Shown here: one piece after another, positions 46,731-58,007 of the stretch
Layout of the letters: each line of letters starts with the position of its first letter
Numbering within the stretch: position 1 is the stretch's first letter
Assembly (NCBI GenBank): GCA_954871525.1
Contig: OX940864.1
Span: 3,032,001-3,096,000, forward strand
Direction: 5' to 3'
Length of the DNA stretch: 64,000 nucleotides
Origin: Parietaria judaica
Taxonomy: Eukaryota > Streptophyta > Magnoliopsida > Rosales > Urticaceae
The notes under the pieces: model-generated
Database searches by the model: none
What the model saw: only the letters and a program-made list of their open reading frames with translations
Told to the model about the DNA's origin: nothing
Made by a program: the position numbers and the translations under genes

Positions 46731-48796
46731 TTAAGGCCACGACGTAAACTCAAACACTTTGAAGACGATCTCGATTCCAGTAGGGATTTGCCAGATGAAA
46801 AGAAGAACGTTTATAGTGTTCAACGCGATGTGAAGACTTCTCGCTGTTTCATTTCCCTTTTGCATCGCAGGTATGAGCGCCGCGGCAGCCGCCCATAGGA
46901 TTGTGATTCCTGAAGAAACCCGAACACCGATATCAAATCAGAAACAAGAAACGTGATATAACAAAAAGTAATTAACATATATTAATCCCGTTCAGTTTTA
47001 CTCATAGGTGCACTTTACTCTCTGAATTTCATCTATGCTTTAATTAACTAAGTGAATTTCATTTTTCGTGAAGATTACTAGGCTCGAAATCCGCATTTCC
47101 GTTTCGTCTTTTTATCATTTTAAAAATCAAAATCGGGTGTTCAAAGGTAGAATCCAAAAACAGTGGAGAACCATTTTTTTATAAATATTTAGTGATTAAA
47201 AAACTTGTACAAAAAGATCATCTTAACCCAACATAAAAAAAAATCTCAAAGGCTTTTTATATTGGGAAACTTCATAAAACATCCCTCAAAACACCATAAA
47301 TTATTTTATTACACCTCAAAACATCATAATTGGAAATACATCCTTTTTAAATTTTATGTACCAAAATACCCTTAGTTGTGTCCATTTTTCCGGACGCGAC
47401 TTGTCCATTTTTCAGGATGCAATATGTCCATTTTTCATGACACAATATGTATATTTTGAAAGGGTATTTTGGTACATAAAATTTAAAAAGGATGTATTTC
47501 CAATTATGATGTTTTGAGGTGTAATAAAATAATTTATGGTGTTTTGAGGGATGTTTTATGAAGTTTCCCTTTATATTTTAATATAAATTATAAATTATAA
47601 ATGTGTAAATAGGACAAATTAACATGTCAAATAAAAACAAAAACCCGAAAAATCGATTTCAGTGAAAAAAACTGAATGCATATTTTCGCAAAAGACTATA
47701 TTTCAGCTAATCGACTTTTCTTGTCTCGGTTTGCGGTTTGAGAATCAGTTTCTCGGTTAGTCATATGACAATAAAGGAAAAGGAAATAAAAGGGAAAAGA
47801 GCTCAACGGTTCGATATTCTCAGCTCGGGAAACACATTATACCTGCTCCAGCAAAGAGATGAGGTCCCGGGAATAGCTTCCCCGTCCTAAGCCACGTGTT
47901 GAGTCCTCCGCCAACGGACTCAAAAACTCCGAAGCCGAGCAATATCGACCCTGCATTGAAGTGCCTATCCCTGAACGAACCTTTCACCAGCTCCTTCCTC
48001 TCCTGAATTGCAAGAAACAGAATAAGAACAATCTCGATATCCGGGCAAAGGTAATCACAAAGGTAACGATTACTAATACTTTATTCACGCAACAATAATA
48101 AAAATAACCGTTCCCGTGGCCAGAACCACGAAGGACGTGGGTGTATTTTTGTACAATTGTAACCCTACCCAATTTCATACTGTACAACTAAATGACTTCT
48201 TTGCCCTTATAATACGAGGTTATGTCTCAAACTCAAGCCATAACAAAGATTCCCAACCTCAGTAAGCTGCTGAATCTTGAGTTCAACCGGAGACGGCGGT
48301 GCTCCCGGGGCGGGCCCTCCGTCGGGCGTAACTGGGGCCGGCTTGACCTGCTTCTTGAGCTCGTTGATCTCGTTCTGAATAGTCCTCACTCTCCGCCATT
48401 GCCAGCCCAAGTAGCCAGCCCACAAGGTGTACAAGAACAGACTCCCCATAACAATGGGGTGGATCAGAGCCAGCGACCTCCCTTCCAAGATCCCGAACTC
48501 CCCACCAGCAGCACTCGCACTCTGCTCTTCGTCCCTCTCGATCAAACCAAACCCAGAACGAACGAAAGAAAGAGCGAAAAGGAAAGCTAGAAATACCTTA
48601 CCTTGGGATCGAAGAGGAAGGGCAATGTGAGAGGGAGAGAGGCCGATTCGAGCTTGCGAAAGGCTTCGGCGACGAGCGCTTGCGGCGAGAGCGGCTTCGT
48701 GGGAATGGCGGAGAGCTTGGGCTTCGGAATGGGCGTGGCTGGGTTCGGCTTCGGAGGGAGGCTCGGGAGCTTCATGAGGGTGAGTGTGGCTGCCAT
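46731..48796 (-). CDS. Chloroplast DUF4079 membrane protein, 4 exons
   Basis: Exons on minus: 48602-48796, 48258-48536, 47843-48002, 46731-46909, all GT-AG with consistent phases, giving 270 residues. The N-terminus (MAATLTLMKLPSLPPKPNP, Ser/Pro/Lys-rich, few acids) is a chloroplast transit peptide. Four hydrophobic segments follow: about 87-110 (LALIHPIVMGSLFLYTLWAG), 172-192, 207-227 (LFAGAGITILWAAAAALIP) and 234-262. Blocks RRVRTIQNEINELKKQ and RDRHFNAGSILLGFGVFESVGG fit the DUF4079 family, shared with cyanobacteria and found in thylakoid or envelope preparations; biochemical role unknown. I recall At3g61870 as the Arabidopsis member. Intron 3 (46910-47842) carries a palindromic MITE. Confidence 0.85.
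47264..47569. mobile_element. 306-bp MITE with near-perfect ~110-bp inverted repeats in the DUF4079 intron
   Basis: Starts GGGAAACTTCATAAAACATC and ends with its reverse complement. The arms of about 110 bp are almost identical around a loop of about 90 bp that repeats TGTCCATTTTTC. The flanks TTTATATT (47256-47263 and 47570-47577) are an exact 8-bp duplication. Transcribed with the gene, it would fold into a long hairpin. Confidence 0.9.
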
Positions 48797-48859
48797 GCTT
48801 GAGCTGTTTGTTCGTGTCTCGTTCGCTTCAGTTCAGAGTCAGAGAGAGAGAAGAAGATG

Positions 48860-49591
48860 AAGAGGATAATGGGACACTCGTGGCCAGAAATGACAACATG
48901 TGATTCTTTTTGGCTTCTTCTTCTTCTTCGAGTAATTGGATATTGATGCCCTTTAACTTTGAATACTGTGACTATTTTACCCTCAAAACTTAAATTTCAG
49001 CACTGATGCCTCCTAAACTCTTAATAATTAGCGCAAGTTATGAAAAATGTTTACGCACTACATTACTTACGTAAAGAAAATTTTTCACGAACGAGATCAA
49101 TATGATGGAGAGATATGAAACGATCAAGAAATTTACTTTTCGAAAGGAAAAAATATCAAGTAGTAGACTAATCTAAGTCACGTATTAACACTTTATGTCA
49201 TTTTTTTAGTGTATCAAGAGAAAGGATGTATGATTAAAAAGTTTAGAGGGTATTTCTACCCAAATTGAAATTTTAAGAGGCAAAAGTGCACTAATGAAAA
49301 AAGTTCAAGGAGCATTACTCACAAAATTACTTTTCTTTTTAAGGAAAAGAAATTGGCACGTCAATGTGACAATTTTCTTCTTGTCTCTTCTCTTCTCTTC
49401 TCTTCCATTCTCTTCTTTTTATTTTCTTTTTTTATTTATGCTTTGTGTATTAGTTTCGGGAAGTCTTGAAATTGAGTAGAACAATTGTTGTGCCAAACGA
49501 CAATAAATATGTGAAAACGACAATACTCAATAGTATAAACGCAAAAGCTCGAAGAAGAATGAAGCAATAAGTTTTGAACTCTCCTTCTTCA
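48860..49591. other. Intergenic region between divergent DUF4079 and PPR genes
   Basis: Shared upstream region of two divergently oriented genes. Segments near 48955-49030 and 49235-49320 are weakly inverted copies (GATGCC...CTTTAACTTTG against its complement), suggesting a worn MITE. A CT-rich run lies at 49380-49440. Confidence 0.4.
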
Positions 49592-51331
49592 ATGGTTTTC
49601 CGATGTCGTTTGTCTACTGTTTCGTCGTCTTCTTCTCCGAAACTCAAACTCTCATCGCTCTTCGTCTCCAAACCCAAAACGAACCCAGAAAAATCCCCAC
49701 CAACCGATTCTTCCAAACCCATATCCAGAAACTCGCATGTCTCGAAGGTCACATTCGAAAGCTCGATGATCTCTCTCGCTCGGGAGAACCATTTCTCCGA
49801 AGCCCTCTCGCTCTACGCCCGAAGGGTCTCCAATGGGGCTTCGCCGAGCTTCATCACCATCAACGTTCTGATGAACTGCCTCTGCAGTGTGAGTCGCGTC
49901 TCCGACGCTTTCGTCGCTATGGGAGTGCTGTTCAGGAGGGGCTTCGCGCCGAATATCGTGACGTTTACGTGTTTGATCAAGGGTCTGTGTAAGGCGGAGA
50001 GGATTATAGAGGCGAACAAGCTGTTTAGGGCTATGTTCGTCTTGGGTTGTGAGCCTAATGAGGTAACCTTTGGGACATTGATCGATGGCTTGTGCAGAAC
50101 TGGCAACACCATTGTTGCGGTCAAGCTGCTTGAGGAATTGTCGAGCAGAGACGGTAGAGATCGCCTTCCGCGAATGAAGCTGAATACCTGTTTGTACGCC
50201 CCAGTTATCGACGGGCTCTGCAAAGAAGGGCTCGTCGAGGAGGCGGAGAAGCTTTTCGCCGAGATGGAAGGCGCTGGGGTTTCCCCGACCGTGGTGGTTT
50301 ACAGCTCGTTGATCCACGGATTGTGCTTCGTCGATAAGTGGGACAGGGCAAAGCAGTTGTTCGGCGAGATGATCGATCGAGGCGTGAGGCCGGATATGGT
50401 GAGTTTGAACGTGTGGATCGAGGCGCTCTCGAAGAAGGGACTGCTGGAGGAAGCGCGTAAAATGCTGGAGATGTTAATCCGGAGCGACATGAAGCCTGGT
50501 CTGTTCTCGTACACGAGTTTGCTGGTCGGACTCAGCCGAGCCGGGAAGCTCGATGAAGCCAAGAAGCTGTTTCTCTCCATGGTTGACAATGGATGTGTGC
50601 CGGATTCGTGCAGCTACAACGTGCTGATCCACGCTCATTTCCTAAAGAGAAAGGGTGATGAAGCTCTTGAGCTCTTCGAGGAAATGGTTCTCAAAGGCGC
50701 GAAACCCACGGTCCAGACGTACAACACCTTGTTATGCGGTTTGTTTAAGTTAGGCAGAGCTCGGGAAGCACGTAAGTTGTTCGGAGAAATGGCGACTCAT
50801 GGCTTGACACCAAACTCGATCACATATCGAATCGTTATCACCGGGTTGTGCAAGGACAGCTGTCCCGCTGAAGCTTTGGAGCTTTTTCAGTCGCTGGAAG
50901 ATCGGAAGGTCAAACTGGAGATCTACGTCGTGAACAGCCTCATTAACGGGTTGAACAAAACCGGAAGATTCGAAGCTGCGTGGGAACTGTTCGAGGGGCT
51001 GCGCCAAAGGGGACGTGCGGCTAACTCCATCACGTACACGATGATGATCCAGGGGCTCTGCGAGAAAGGGGAATTAGATCGGGCGAGTAATTTGTTCGTG
51101 GAAATGGAACGCAAGGGCTGCACCCCAACGACCGTCACGTATAATAAGTTGATGCGCGGTTTCTGTAGAAACAACGAGCTGTCGAAAGTGGTAGAGCTTC
51201 TTCACGGGATGGCCGAGAGAGGGCTGAGACCGGATGAGAACACATTGGCCGTCGCCATGGACTTGGTCTCGAAGGATGACAAGTATAGCAAATGCCTGAG
51301 TTTGCTTCCGACATTCCCTGCCCGAAACTAA
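49592..51331 (+). CDS. P-class pentatricopeptide repeat protein, intronless
   Basis: 579 residues from the ATG at 49592; an in-frame stop lies just upstream. The first ~60 residues are Ser/Arg/Lys-rich (MVFRCRLSTVSSSSSPKLK), as in organelle targeting peptides, more likely mitochondrial. Residues about 65 to 560 are about 14 tandem 35-residue PPR motifs plus a partial one, for example VTFTCLIKGLCKAERIIEAN, VVYSSLIHGLC, SYTSLLVGLSRAGKLDEAK, TYNTLLCGLFKLGRAREARK and TYNKLMRGFCRNNELSK. There is no E/DYW tail, so it should bind organellar RNA rather than edit it by itself. The GLC-rich motifs resemble restorer-of-fertility-like PPRs, but one isolated gene does not prove that. One motif (about residues 155-195) has an insertion of about seven residues. 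Confidence 0.92.
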   Translation: MVFRCRLSTVSSSSSPKLKLSSLFVSKPKTNPEKSPPTDSSKPISRNSHVSKVTFESSMISLARENHFSEALSLYARRVSNGASPSFITINVLMNCLCSVSRVSDAFVAMGVLFRRGFAPNIVTFTCLIKGLCKAERIIEANKLFRAMFVLGCEPNEVTFGTLIDGLCRTGNTIVAVKLLEELSSRDGRDRLPRMKLNTCLYAPVIDGLCKEGLVEEAEKLFAEMEGAGVSPTVVVYSSLIHGLCFVDKWDRAKQLFGEMIDRGVRPDMVSLNVWIEALSKKGLLEEARKMLEMLIRSDMKPGLFSYTSLLVGLSRAGKLDEAKKLFLSMVDNGCVPDSCSYNVLIHAHFLKRKGDEALELFEEMVLKGAKPTVQTYNTLLCGLFKLGRAREARKLFGEMATHGLTPNSITYRIVITGLCKDSCPAEALELFQSLEDRKVKLEIYVVNSLINGLNKTGRFEAAWELFEGLRQRGRAANSITYTMMIQGLCEKGELDRASNLFVEMERKGCTPTTVTYNKLMRGFCRNNELSKVVELLHGMAERGLRPDENTLAVAMDLVSKDDKYSKCLSLLPTFPARN

Positions 51332-51666
51332 GTTTTAACTAGTCTTGACAATGGACGATTCCCGGGCGCTCTTTTTGCGGGCAGGACAAATTCCGTCTGG
51401 TTTCGAATTTTTTAACTAGGCGTTGAGAACGGCTAGTTTACTATGTTATTTATAATTTAAAAAAGAAATGGCAAGTCTATGACAATCTCCGCCCAGTTCG
51501 GGGTCTCAGTGTTCGAATTTTGAAAACAATCTCGGCCACGTGAGCTTGCACCGACCGAACGACTATTAGAATACGCCGAACGAGAGAACTCTACGATTTC
51601 GAAGACGGACCCCGTCTTTTGTATGGCATATAGTTGAAGTACAAATATCGTAAGGGCTGGGAAGAG

Positions 51667-51712
<46 letters not shown>

Positions 51713-52229
51713 GCCATTTGGTCTTTAACTAAAAATTAGCGACCCTTCTTAACTTATAATGTACGCAACTCTTTCAAAATTAAATTATGCAGAAAGATGT
51801 GTTCTATTGACTCGTTTTTTAATTTAAGCGAAAAATTGGGGTCTTCTGCAACTTGATCACATATTCACATTATAAACAAACAAGTAAAACCTGAAATTGT
51901 TCAGAAATTGCCGCGAAAATATTATACGTTATTAAATTGTGATATAAAAATACCAATTTTCTGATAAAATTCACAAGTTGATCCCTACTTTTGTCTAATT
52001 ACTCAAGCCTAAGCCAATTACCAGCGACGACAGTCAACAACCCAGTATATAAATAAAAACTCAAACATGCTTTAAAATAATTTTTTCTTTTCATGAGTCT
52101 ATTTCAACTCTAAAGATGGTAATATTTGGCGACTTGATAATGTTCAATTTTCCTTCTCTAAAGATTATCTCCGTTTACTAGTGAAATACAAATACTTGAC
52201 GACATGCATTGTGCATATATATAGCACAT
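51332..52229. other. Intergenic stretch after the PPR gene
   Basis: The 3' flank of the PPR gene, then AT-rich DNA with a (TA)n run at about 51674-51703. No gene. Confidence 0.5.
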
Positions 52230-52390
52230 GGGTTAATTGCGGCAAAAATACTTAACTTTTTGTGAAATTCTCTAATGAGTACCCAACCTCAAACAACTTA
52301 GGCAAAAGTACCTAACATGAGTTTTTGTTGCCGGCAAAATAATTTCGTCTAACACCCGCGCCTACGTGGCCGCTAGGCCTGTCTCATGTG

Positions 52391-52461
52391 GTGCGCCACG
52401 TGGTCTAGTGGTTGAGGGCATGAAGGTGGGTCTTAGGTCATGGGTTCGAATCGCACCTAAC
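52391..52461 (+). repeat. tRNA-like (SINE head) segment
   Basis: A-box-like TGGTCTAGTGG at about 52401 and B-box-like GGGTTCGAATCGC at about 52441 lie at a tRNA-like spacing. The flanking arms do not pair as a functional tRNA. It is probably the head of a tRNA-derived SINE or an old tRNA pseudogene. Confidence 0.5.
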
Positions 52462-52653
52462 CAGTGGCGGAACTAGGATTTAATCGTAGGGGGCTGGCTT
52501 AAATTTTTTTTGGAAAGGAGGGGCTAATTTGTAATTTTTAAAAATTTAACACTAAAAAAATACAAAAACAGAAATTTAAGGGTTAAAAAATGCAAAAATA
52601 GAAAATTAGGGGGGGCTACAGTCCCCCTAGTAATACACGTGCTTCCGCCTATG
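52462..52653. mobile_element. 192-bp hAT-Tip100-type MITE
   Basis: Starts CAGTGGCGGAACTAGG and ends CTTCCGCCTATG, with an exact 8-bp duplication CACCTAAC (52454-52461 and 52654-52661). Nested within the Mutator-like element. Confidence 0.88.
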
Positions 52654-52834
52654 CACCTAACCCAATATATTTTGTAAACTTGCCAAGTGGCGCGCCACAT
52701 GAGACAGGCCTAACGGCCACGTAGGCGGGTGTCTAATGGTGTTAGACGAATTTAGTTCGCCGGCAACAAAAACAAAACCTCACGTTAGGTACTTTAATTT
52801 GCCTAGGTTATATATATATATATATATATATATA

Positions 52835-53311
52835 GGGAAAATTACGGCAAATATACTCAACCTTTGGTCAAACTTCCTCCCGTGTACCCAACCTTTAAAA
52901 TTGGCGGCAAAAGTACCCAACCAGCGTTGACTGTGACTTTGGATAAAAAAACGTTAACTTTTGCCGTTAGCATAGTACACGTGTACGTGCCACATAAGCC
53001 ACCCGAAATTTATTACTATCATTTTTAACTGAATTAATGGTTAAACTAACTGAATTAATCTATCTATCAGATTAATCAACAAATTAATCAGCAAATAATC
53101 TACCAAAACACACACATGAACTAATCAAATTTCATACATATTAAACAACATTGAAAAAATATGTCATTGCAACGGACACGTGTACTATGCTAACGGCAAA
53201 AGTTAACGTTTTTTTAGCCAAAGACACAGTCAACGCTGGTTGGGTACTTTTGCCGCCAATTTTAAAGGTTAAGTTTGACCAAAGGTTTGGTATATTTGCC
53301 GTAATTATCCC
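52835..53311. mobile_element. 477-bp long-inverted-repeat Mutator-like MITE
   Basis: Starts GGGAAAATTACGGCAAAT and ends ATTTGCCGTAATTATCCC. Arms of about 155 bp pair almost throughout (for example CGTTAACTTTTGCCGTTAGC). It was inserted in a (TA)n tract, so the target duplication cannot be read. Family terms TACGGCAAA...TACCCAACC are shared with the elements at 52230 and 61655. Confidence 0.85.
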
Positions 53312-53967
53312 ATATATATATATATGTATATATGTATATATGACTATAGATATGTATACCAGCTAGCTAACGCACAAAGACCAAATCTCATCATACCCTC
53401 GTATATATAAACATATATAGATATATATACACGAACATAAAAGCGTGTTAGCACTTAGCGCACTCCCCATTTGAACATTATAAATGGGAGTTACTATTCA
53501 TGATCATAACTTGATGCACTTTTCACCTATCACACATAATTTGACTTTGATGTTGAAGTTGAACGATAAAGAGATGATATATTGACGTACGTGTGTCATA
53601 TAAGCGATATGTACATATATATATAAGTGGGAGTTATTATTCACGATCATAACTAAATATACTTTTCACCAATACACATGATTTAACTTTGATGTGGAAG
53701 ATGAATAATAAAAGCGATACATATTATTTTTATAATATGTATACATACTAATTTATAGATGCGTGTGTTCGATATGATAGTAGATAATACTAGGTATAAG
53801 TGTAAATGCAAAGGTAAGAGGTGACCCCAATAAAAGTTAATAACTTATCATCGGTGTTTAATACTATATATAATAAAGATCTGAGAAAAGTTTAGTTGAA
53901 AACTTGAAATGGACACATAAGTAGTGAATAAAGATATTTGTTCACTAATTATGTTAGAACGAATGTT
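53312..53967. other. AT-rich stretch with a partial direct repeat
   Basis: 53486-53590 and 53628-53715 share GGGAGTTACTATTCA/GGGAGTTATTATTCA, CGATCATAACT... and CTTTGATGT words, an old duplication. No gene. Confidence 0.5.
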
Positions 53968-54062
53968 TTTTTTATTTTTAAGGCAACTTCGCTGCTGTGG
54001 GGATCGAACCCACGACCTCTACTTTGAAAGTAGTGTGGAATTACCACTAGGCAATATTAGCT
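53968..54062 (-). mobile_element. 95-bp tRNA-like retroposon with a 16-bp target duplication
   Basis: Flanked by exact 16-bp repeats TGTTAGAACGAATGTT (53952-53967 and 54063-54078). On minus it has an A-box-like CCTAGTGGTAATTCC, an anticodon-arm-like CTACTTTCAAAGTAG, a perfect T-arm with B-box GTGGGTTCGATCCCCAC, a short GC-rich stretch and an A-rich tail. The acceptor arm does not pair, so it is not a working tRNA gene. Length, tail and duplication show target-primed insertion, as for a very short SINE or a retroposed tRNA transcript. Confidence 0.85.
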
Positions 54063-54078
54063 TGTTAGAACGAATGTT

Positions 54079-55221
54079 AATTCGTTGGTTTTGCTTACTA
54101 GTTTAAGGGACATTAATATTGGTTTTGTTTTTGCAATGATTTCCAATTTAATACTATCGTGTCGAACATTGACTATATAATTGGAATAACCTGCCTCAAT
54201 TTTTCAAATTTGTTGACTATTGACTATTGACATTAACCATCTAAATATTTTCAAATTTGTAGATATATTATTATTTGTATAAGACATAACTAACTAGCGG
54301 ATCAATATATGAATTATTACATAACCCCCTCAATTTTAATGCATTATGATAAGCTATCCTCTAATATTTTATAAGTTTTATCAATTTTAAGCAGTAATTT
54401 TTACGATTATTTTCAAACATGTAATTTTTTTTATAAAAAAAATGGTAAACCAATACTCTTTTGTGAAAATCGGTGTGAAGTCAAACTAAGGGCGTGAATT
54501 ATTCATGACAAACTTACTATCTTCGAACATTATATATTTTTGCCATTAGATGAAAACATTCGGACTCATTGAAATTGCCACTATTAACATTGAAAAGGTC
54601 ATGCATAATTTAAAACTTTCGGCACTATTAACCCTTAATAAAAATAAGTTTTTCAAATTTCTTATGTTATGGTTTGGTATTATAGTTATATTAGCACCCT
54701 TTTGATGACTCGAGAAATGTTTGAGCTTTCCTTTTAATCTAATTTTGGTATAGTTTGGAATATTAGGCAGTCAAAAAAATGCCCAAAAGTAAGCAATCTA
54801 ATTTAATTCAACCGTAATCACAATTATAGTAAAATTTATATTATTACCAAGTTGATGTTGAAACCTCGCCGAAGAAATGTAAAATAACGTACATATAATA
54901 ATATTATTTGTATATAATAAGTCAATGACAAATAACAACAAAGTTGTCATCTTGAACCCAAGCCACTAATTAATATATGTGGATTTACATTATTCATTTA
55001 CTTTATAATTGGTTTATTCTAAAAAAATATTAAAAAACGATCCATGAACGGAATTCCAGTTCTGTACGTATTTTGATAAGAAAGTAAAAATATTCCGAAA
55101 TCGGTAATGGGGAAAACCAGAATATCTATTTTTTCCAGATTAAAAAACAAAAACTCTTTGACTTTTCCTCTTTTTTGTTTTATTATTCATTTATTTTATA
55201 AATTTTTGTGATAATTGTTCT
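54079..55221. other. AT-rich stretch
   Basis: No gene, terminal repeat or array recognised. Confidence 0.5.
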
Positions 55222-56022
55222 TAGGGGTGAGTATTTTAGACCCAACCCGATAATCCAACCCGTTAGAAACCCGACCCCAAACTAACCCGTCCAATCTAAC
55301 CCGCTCAAAATTGGGTCGGATCGGGCTGGACCCAACTATTATTCGGGTCGGGGTCGTGGCCAAAACCTTGGGTCGGGTCAGGGTCTCCGACCCGACCAAT
55401 ATAATTAATATATACTTCATATTAATTTTTATTGATTTTTATTCAAGTAGTACAATCTTTAATCTTTTAAAATTTATCATTCTCAATTTTATACATTAAA
55501 GGACCGTTCAATCTCTCATTTTCAATGTCTGCTCTTAGATTTTATTTCAAATCAAGTTAGTAGTAATTTATTATTATTTGGATATGCTAGAATTAATTTA
55601 AGCATGTTTGAAAATGAGTAGTACATTTTTTTGAATATGTTTGGAAATGAACATGTTTGATGTTTGAAAATGAGCAGTAAATTAGTAGTTTTTATGCTTG
55701 ACTATGCTTGAATTTACTTAGTTCAAATATTAATAGAATTTGTTTGGTGTAAGTTTGTTTGATTAAATTTGTTTGGGGTATTTTTCATTGAACTTTGAGC
55801 TACATTGATGCATATTTTTTATATTATTTTTTATAATATAAATTTAAATTTAAATTATTCAGGCCCGACGGCCCAAACCAATCCAATCCGATTTTTATCG
55901 GGTCGGTTTGGTTCGGGCATTGAAATTTTTTGGGTCGGATCGGGCTTTTTTTTTTTTGTAACCCGATGTGAGCGGGTCGGGTCCATAAAAAGCATCAGGG
56001 CGGCCCAACCCAACCCATGTTT
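55222..56022. mobile_element. 801-bp hAT-Ac-like non-autonomous element
   Basis: Starts TAGGGGTGAGTATTTTAGAC, like the element at 17861, and both ends are rich in CGGGTCGG/CCGACCC words in opposite orientations. Exact 8-bp flanks ATTGTTCT lie at 55214-55221 and 56023-56030. The right terminus is poorly conserved, so the exact right edge rests on the duplication. Confidence 0.65.
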
Positions 56023-56030
56023 ATTGTTCT

Positions 56031-57389
56031 CACCATATCAATATTATCATTAACGCCACAAAATTAAACTAAATAAAGTAGTTCAAGAACTTAACTAACT
56101 TACCATCCTCTCGTTGAAATTGGCACTCACTCGTCACTTGTTCATATTTTTTTATTTTTAAATATAAAAATATAATTTTGGCATCTACTTTTATTCCGTG
56201 TAGCATAATCATATGCTCATAAGAATATCAAACAAAGATTCTTCATGTAGATTAAGACCCTTTTATTTTATCCAAAAGTGACTATTTCATTTGTACAAGC
56301 TCAAATGATTCATACGTGGTTCGCTAATTAGATACCAATTTACATTTTACAGCTACTAATTTTACAATTTATTAATTCTTTCTTGTTGAGTTACACGTTG
56401 TATTAATCATGATAAAGGTTAATTAATTATTGAAATTAATTAAATATGTTGTCAATGATATTTGTATTTATCGCCTACGCGGCTGTCCCACGCATTGGAT
56501 CACCAAAGTAGGACCAAAACTCTTTTTTTTTTATTAAGAAAGTAAACAATAATCATAACATCATAAGTCACTACTCATAAAAGAAAAGTATGATTATAAT
56601 AAGTGGAAAAAGATAAAAGCGAAAGAAAAAAAAAATAGTAATTTGCACTTGGCAGTAATACCCCTGAATTTTTAATTTTGGTGCAATTAGCATATGAACT
56701 TAAATATTTGGCACTGCTGTCTCTTATACATTCAAAAACTAATATAGTCTCTTAAATCCTAAACTCTAAAAAGAAAGAAAAAAATCACGACCAATACATG
56801 ACTTTCTCAAAAATATTTTTGTATATTAATTACCAAATGGCGTGAATATAGTAGATTTATGTGACTATTGTGCTTTGTGATTGTGAAGTAGCTTGACAAG
56901 TTTTACAATATTGATGAGTTAACTTTAAACATGTGTGTAAGTTAAAATCGATGTTATATGCTATTTTTTGAACTTATAAGGACGGTCGAGCGAATAATTA
57001 AAATTAAAAGACAAATTGCACCGATATACAAGTTCAAAGGACAAAAGCGCTAATAAGGCTTTTTTTTTAAGAATAATCTTATTTGGTTTTTTATTTAGTT
57101 GCATACCCTCACTGAAATGTTTTTGTTTCTTAACATGAGGTATTTGGGGGGTATGTTTCTAAATAAAATCACAACGGAGGTCTTTTAACAATTTATTTCA
57201 GCGCTAATATGTTTAAAGATATTTTACGGCATAAGTACTTATATTAAGTGAACTGGTGATGATCTATTTCCATTATTTTTATAGCAATAATAGTACTTGA
57301 AATTTTGAAAGGCCTGACAAAATTCAATTTCGTACATGTCTCGTTAAAGCCCCCATACACGAGGGACACATGTTTGTCTACCATTAAAC
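56031..57389. other. AT-rich stretch, possible worn MITE
   Basis: 56635-57065 begins TAATTTGCACTTGGCAGTAA and ends with weakly complementary wording (CAAAAGCGCTAATAAGG), suggesting an old long-inverted-repeat element. No gene. Confidence 0.4.
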
Positions 57390-57545
57390 CATAGGCGGAA
57401 TTAGGATTTGTGTTTAAAGGGGGTTGGACTGTAAAATTAATAAGAAACGAAGGTTTGAAAGCAAAACACTAAAAAAAATCAATAAAAAAAATGCATGAAT
57501 TTGAGGAGCTCGGAGGCTTGAACCCAATTGATGCTTCTGCCTATG
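57390..57545. mobile_element. 156-bp hAT-Tip100-type MITE
   Basis: Starts CATAGGCGGAATTAGG and ends GCTTCTGCCTATG. Flanks CATTAAAC and TATTAAAC match at seven of eight bases. Confidence 0.8.
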
Positions 57546-57779
57546 TATTAAACTCCGAAAACACCTATTATTATTCAACATTTTTACTAAACTAGAGACC
57601 CACGCGAGTCTATAATTTAATAAACATTATTTCAAAATTTCGTAACTTTTTGGGTTCTATCGAAAGATTGAAATACACCAACACACTTAGCATAAAATTG
57701 AGTATTTATGCCGTAAATATCCCTTAATAAGAATGGCCGTCATTATAAGTTGTGTTCACTTCCCTCCCTTCTTCTCAGT

Positions 57780-58007
57780 CGTGAACCTTAAAATAAAATA
57801 ACTAATAGAAAATAGAAAATAGAAAATAGCCGTCTCTCTCGAGGATTCCGAATCAATCAAATTGACCATAAATCTCTCTCCTCTCCTCTCCCGTCCGAAT
57901 ATCGATTCTCAACTATGTTTTCTTCTCCCAAAAGAAAGAAGAGAAAAAGATCTCCCATTCTTGCTTAGCATTTTCTCGCCATCCAAACACAATTCACAGG
58001 CCCAGAG
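57780..58007 (+). promoter_or_regulatory. Leader region of the AAA-ATPase gene
   Basis: A CT-rich stretch at 57830-57895 (CTCTCTCCTCTCCTCTCCCG) precedes the ATG at 58008. Such Y-patch-like tracts are common in plant core promoters and leaders. No clear TATA box was assigned. Confidence 0.35.

Larger units (their letters stand above)
52230..52809. mobile_element. Long-inverted-repeat Mutator-like MITE, right end truncated, carrying a nested Tip100
   Basis: The left arm (about 52230-52396) starts GGGTTAATTGCGGCAAAAATAC. The right arm (about 52682-52809) is its complement over CATGAGACAGGCCTA, CCACGTAGGCG, GTTAGACGAA and TAGGTACTTT but lacks the last ~75 bp, ending in a TA run. The start matches the other two elements at 52835 and 61655. 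The centre holds a tRNA-like piece and a Tip100-type insertion. Confidence 0.7.

Noticed and set aside
53987..54062. Functional tRNA gene
   Set aside because: T-arm and boxes are good, but the acceptor arm does not pair, and the piece is flanked by a long target duplication with an A-rich tail. It is a retroposon.
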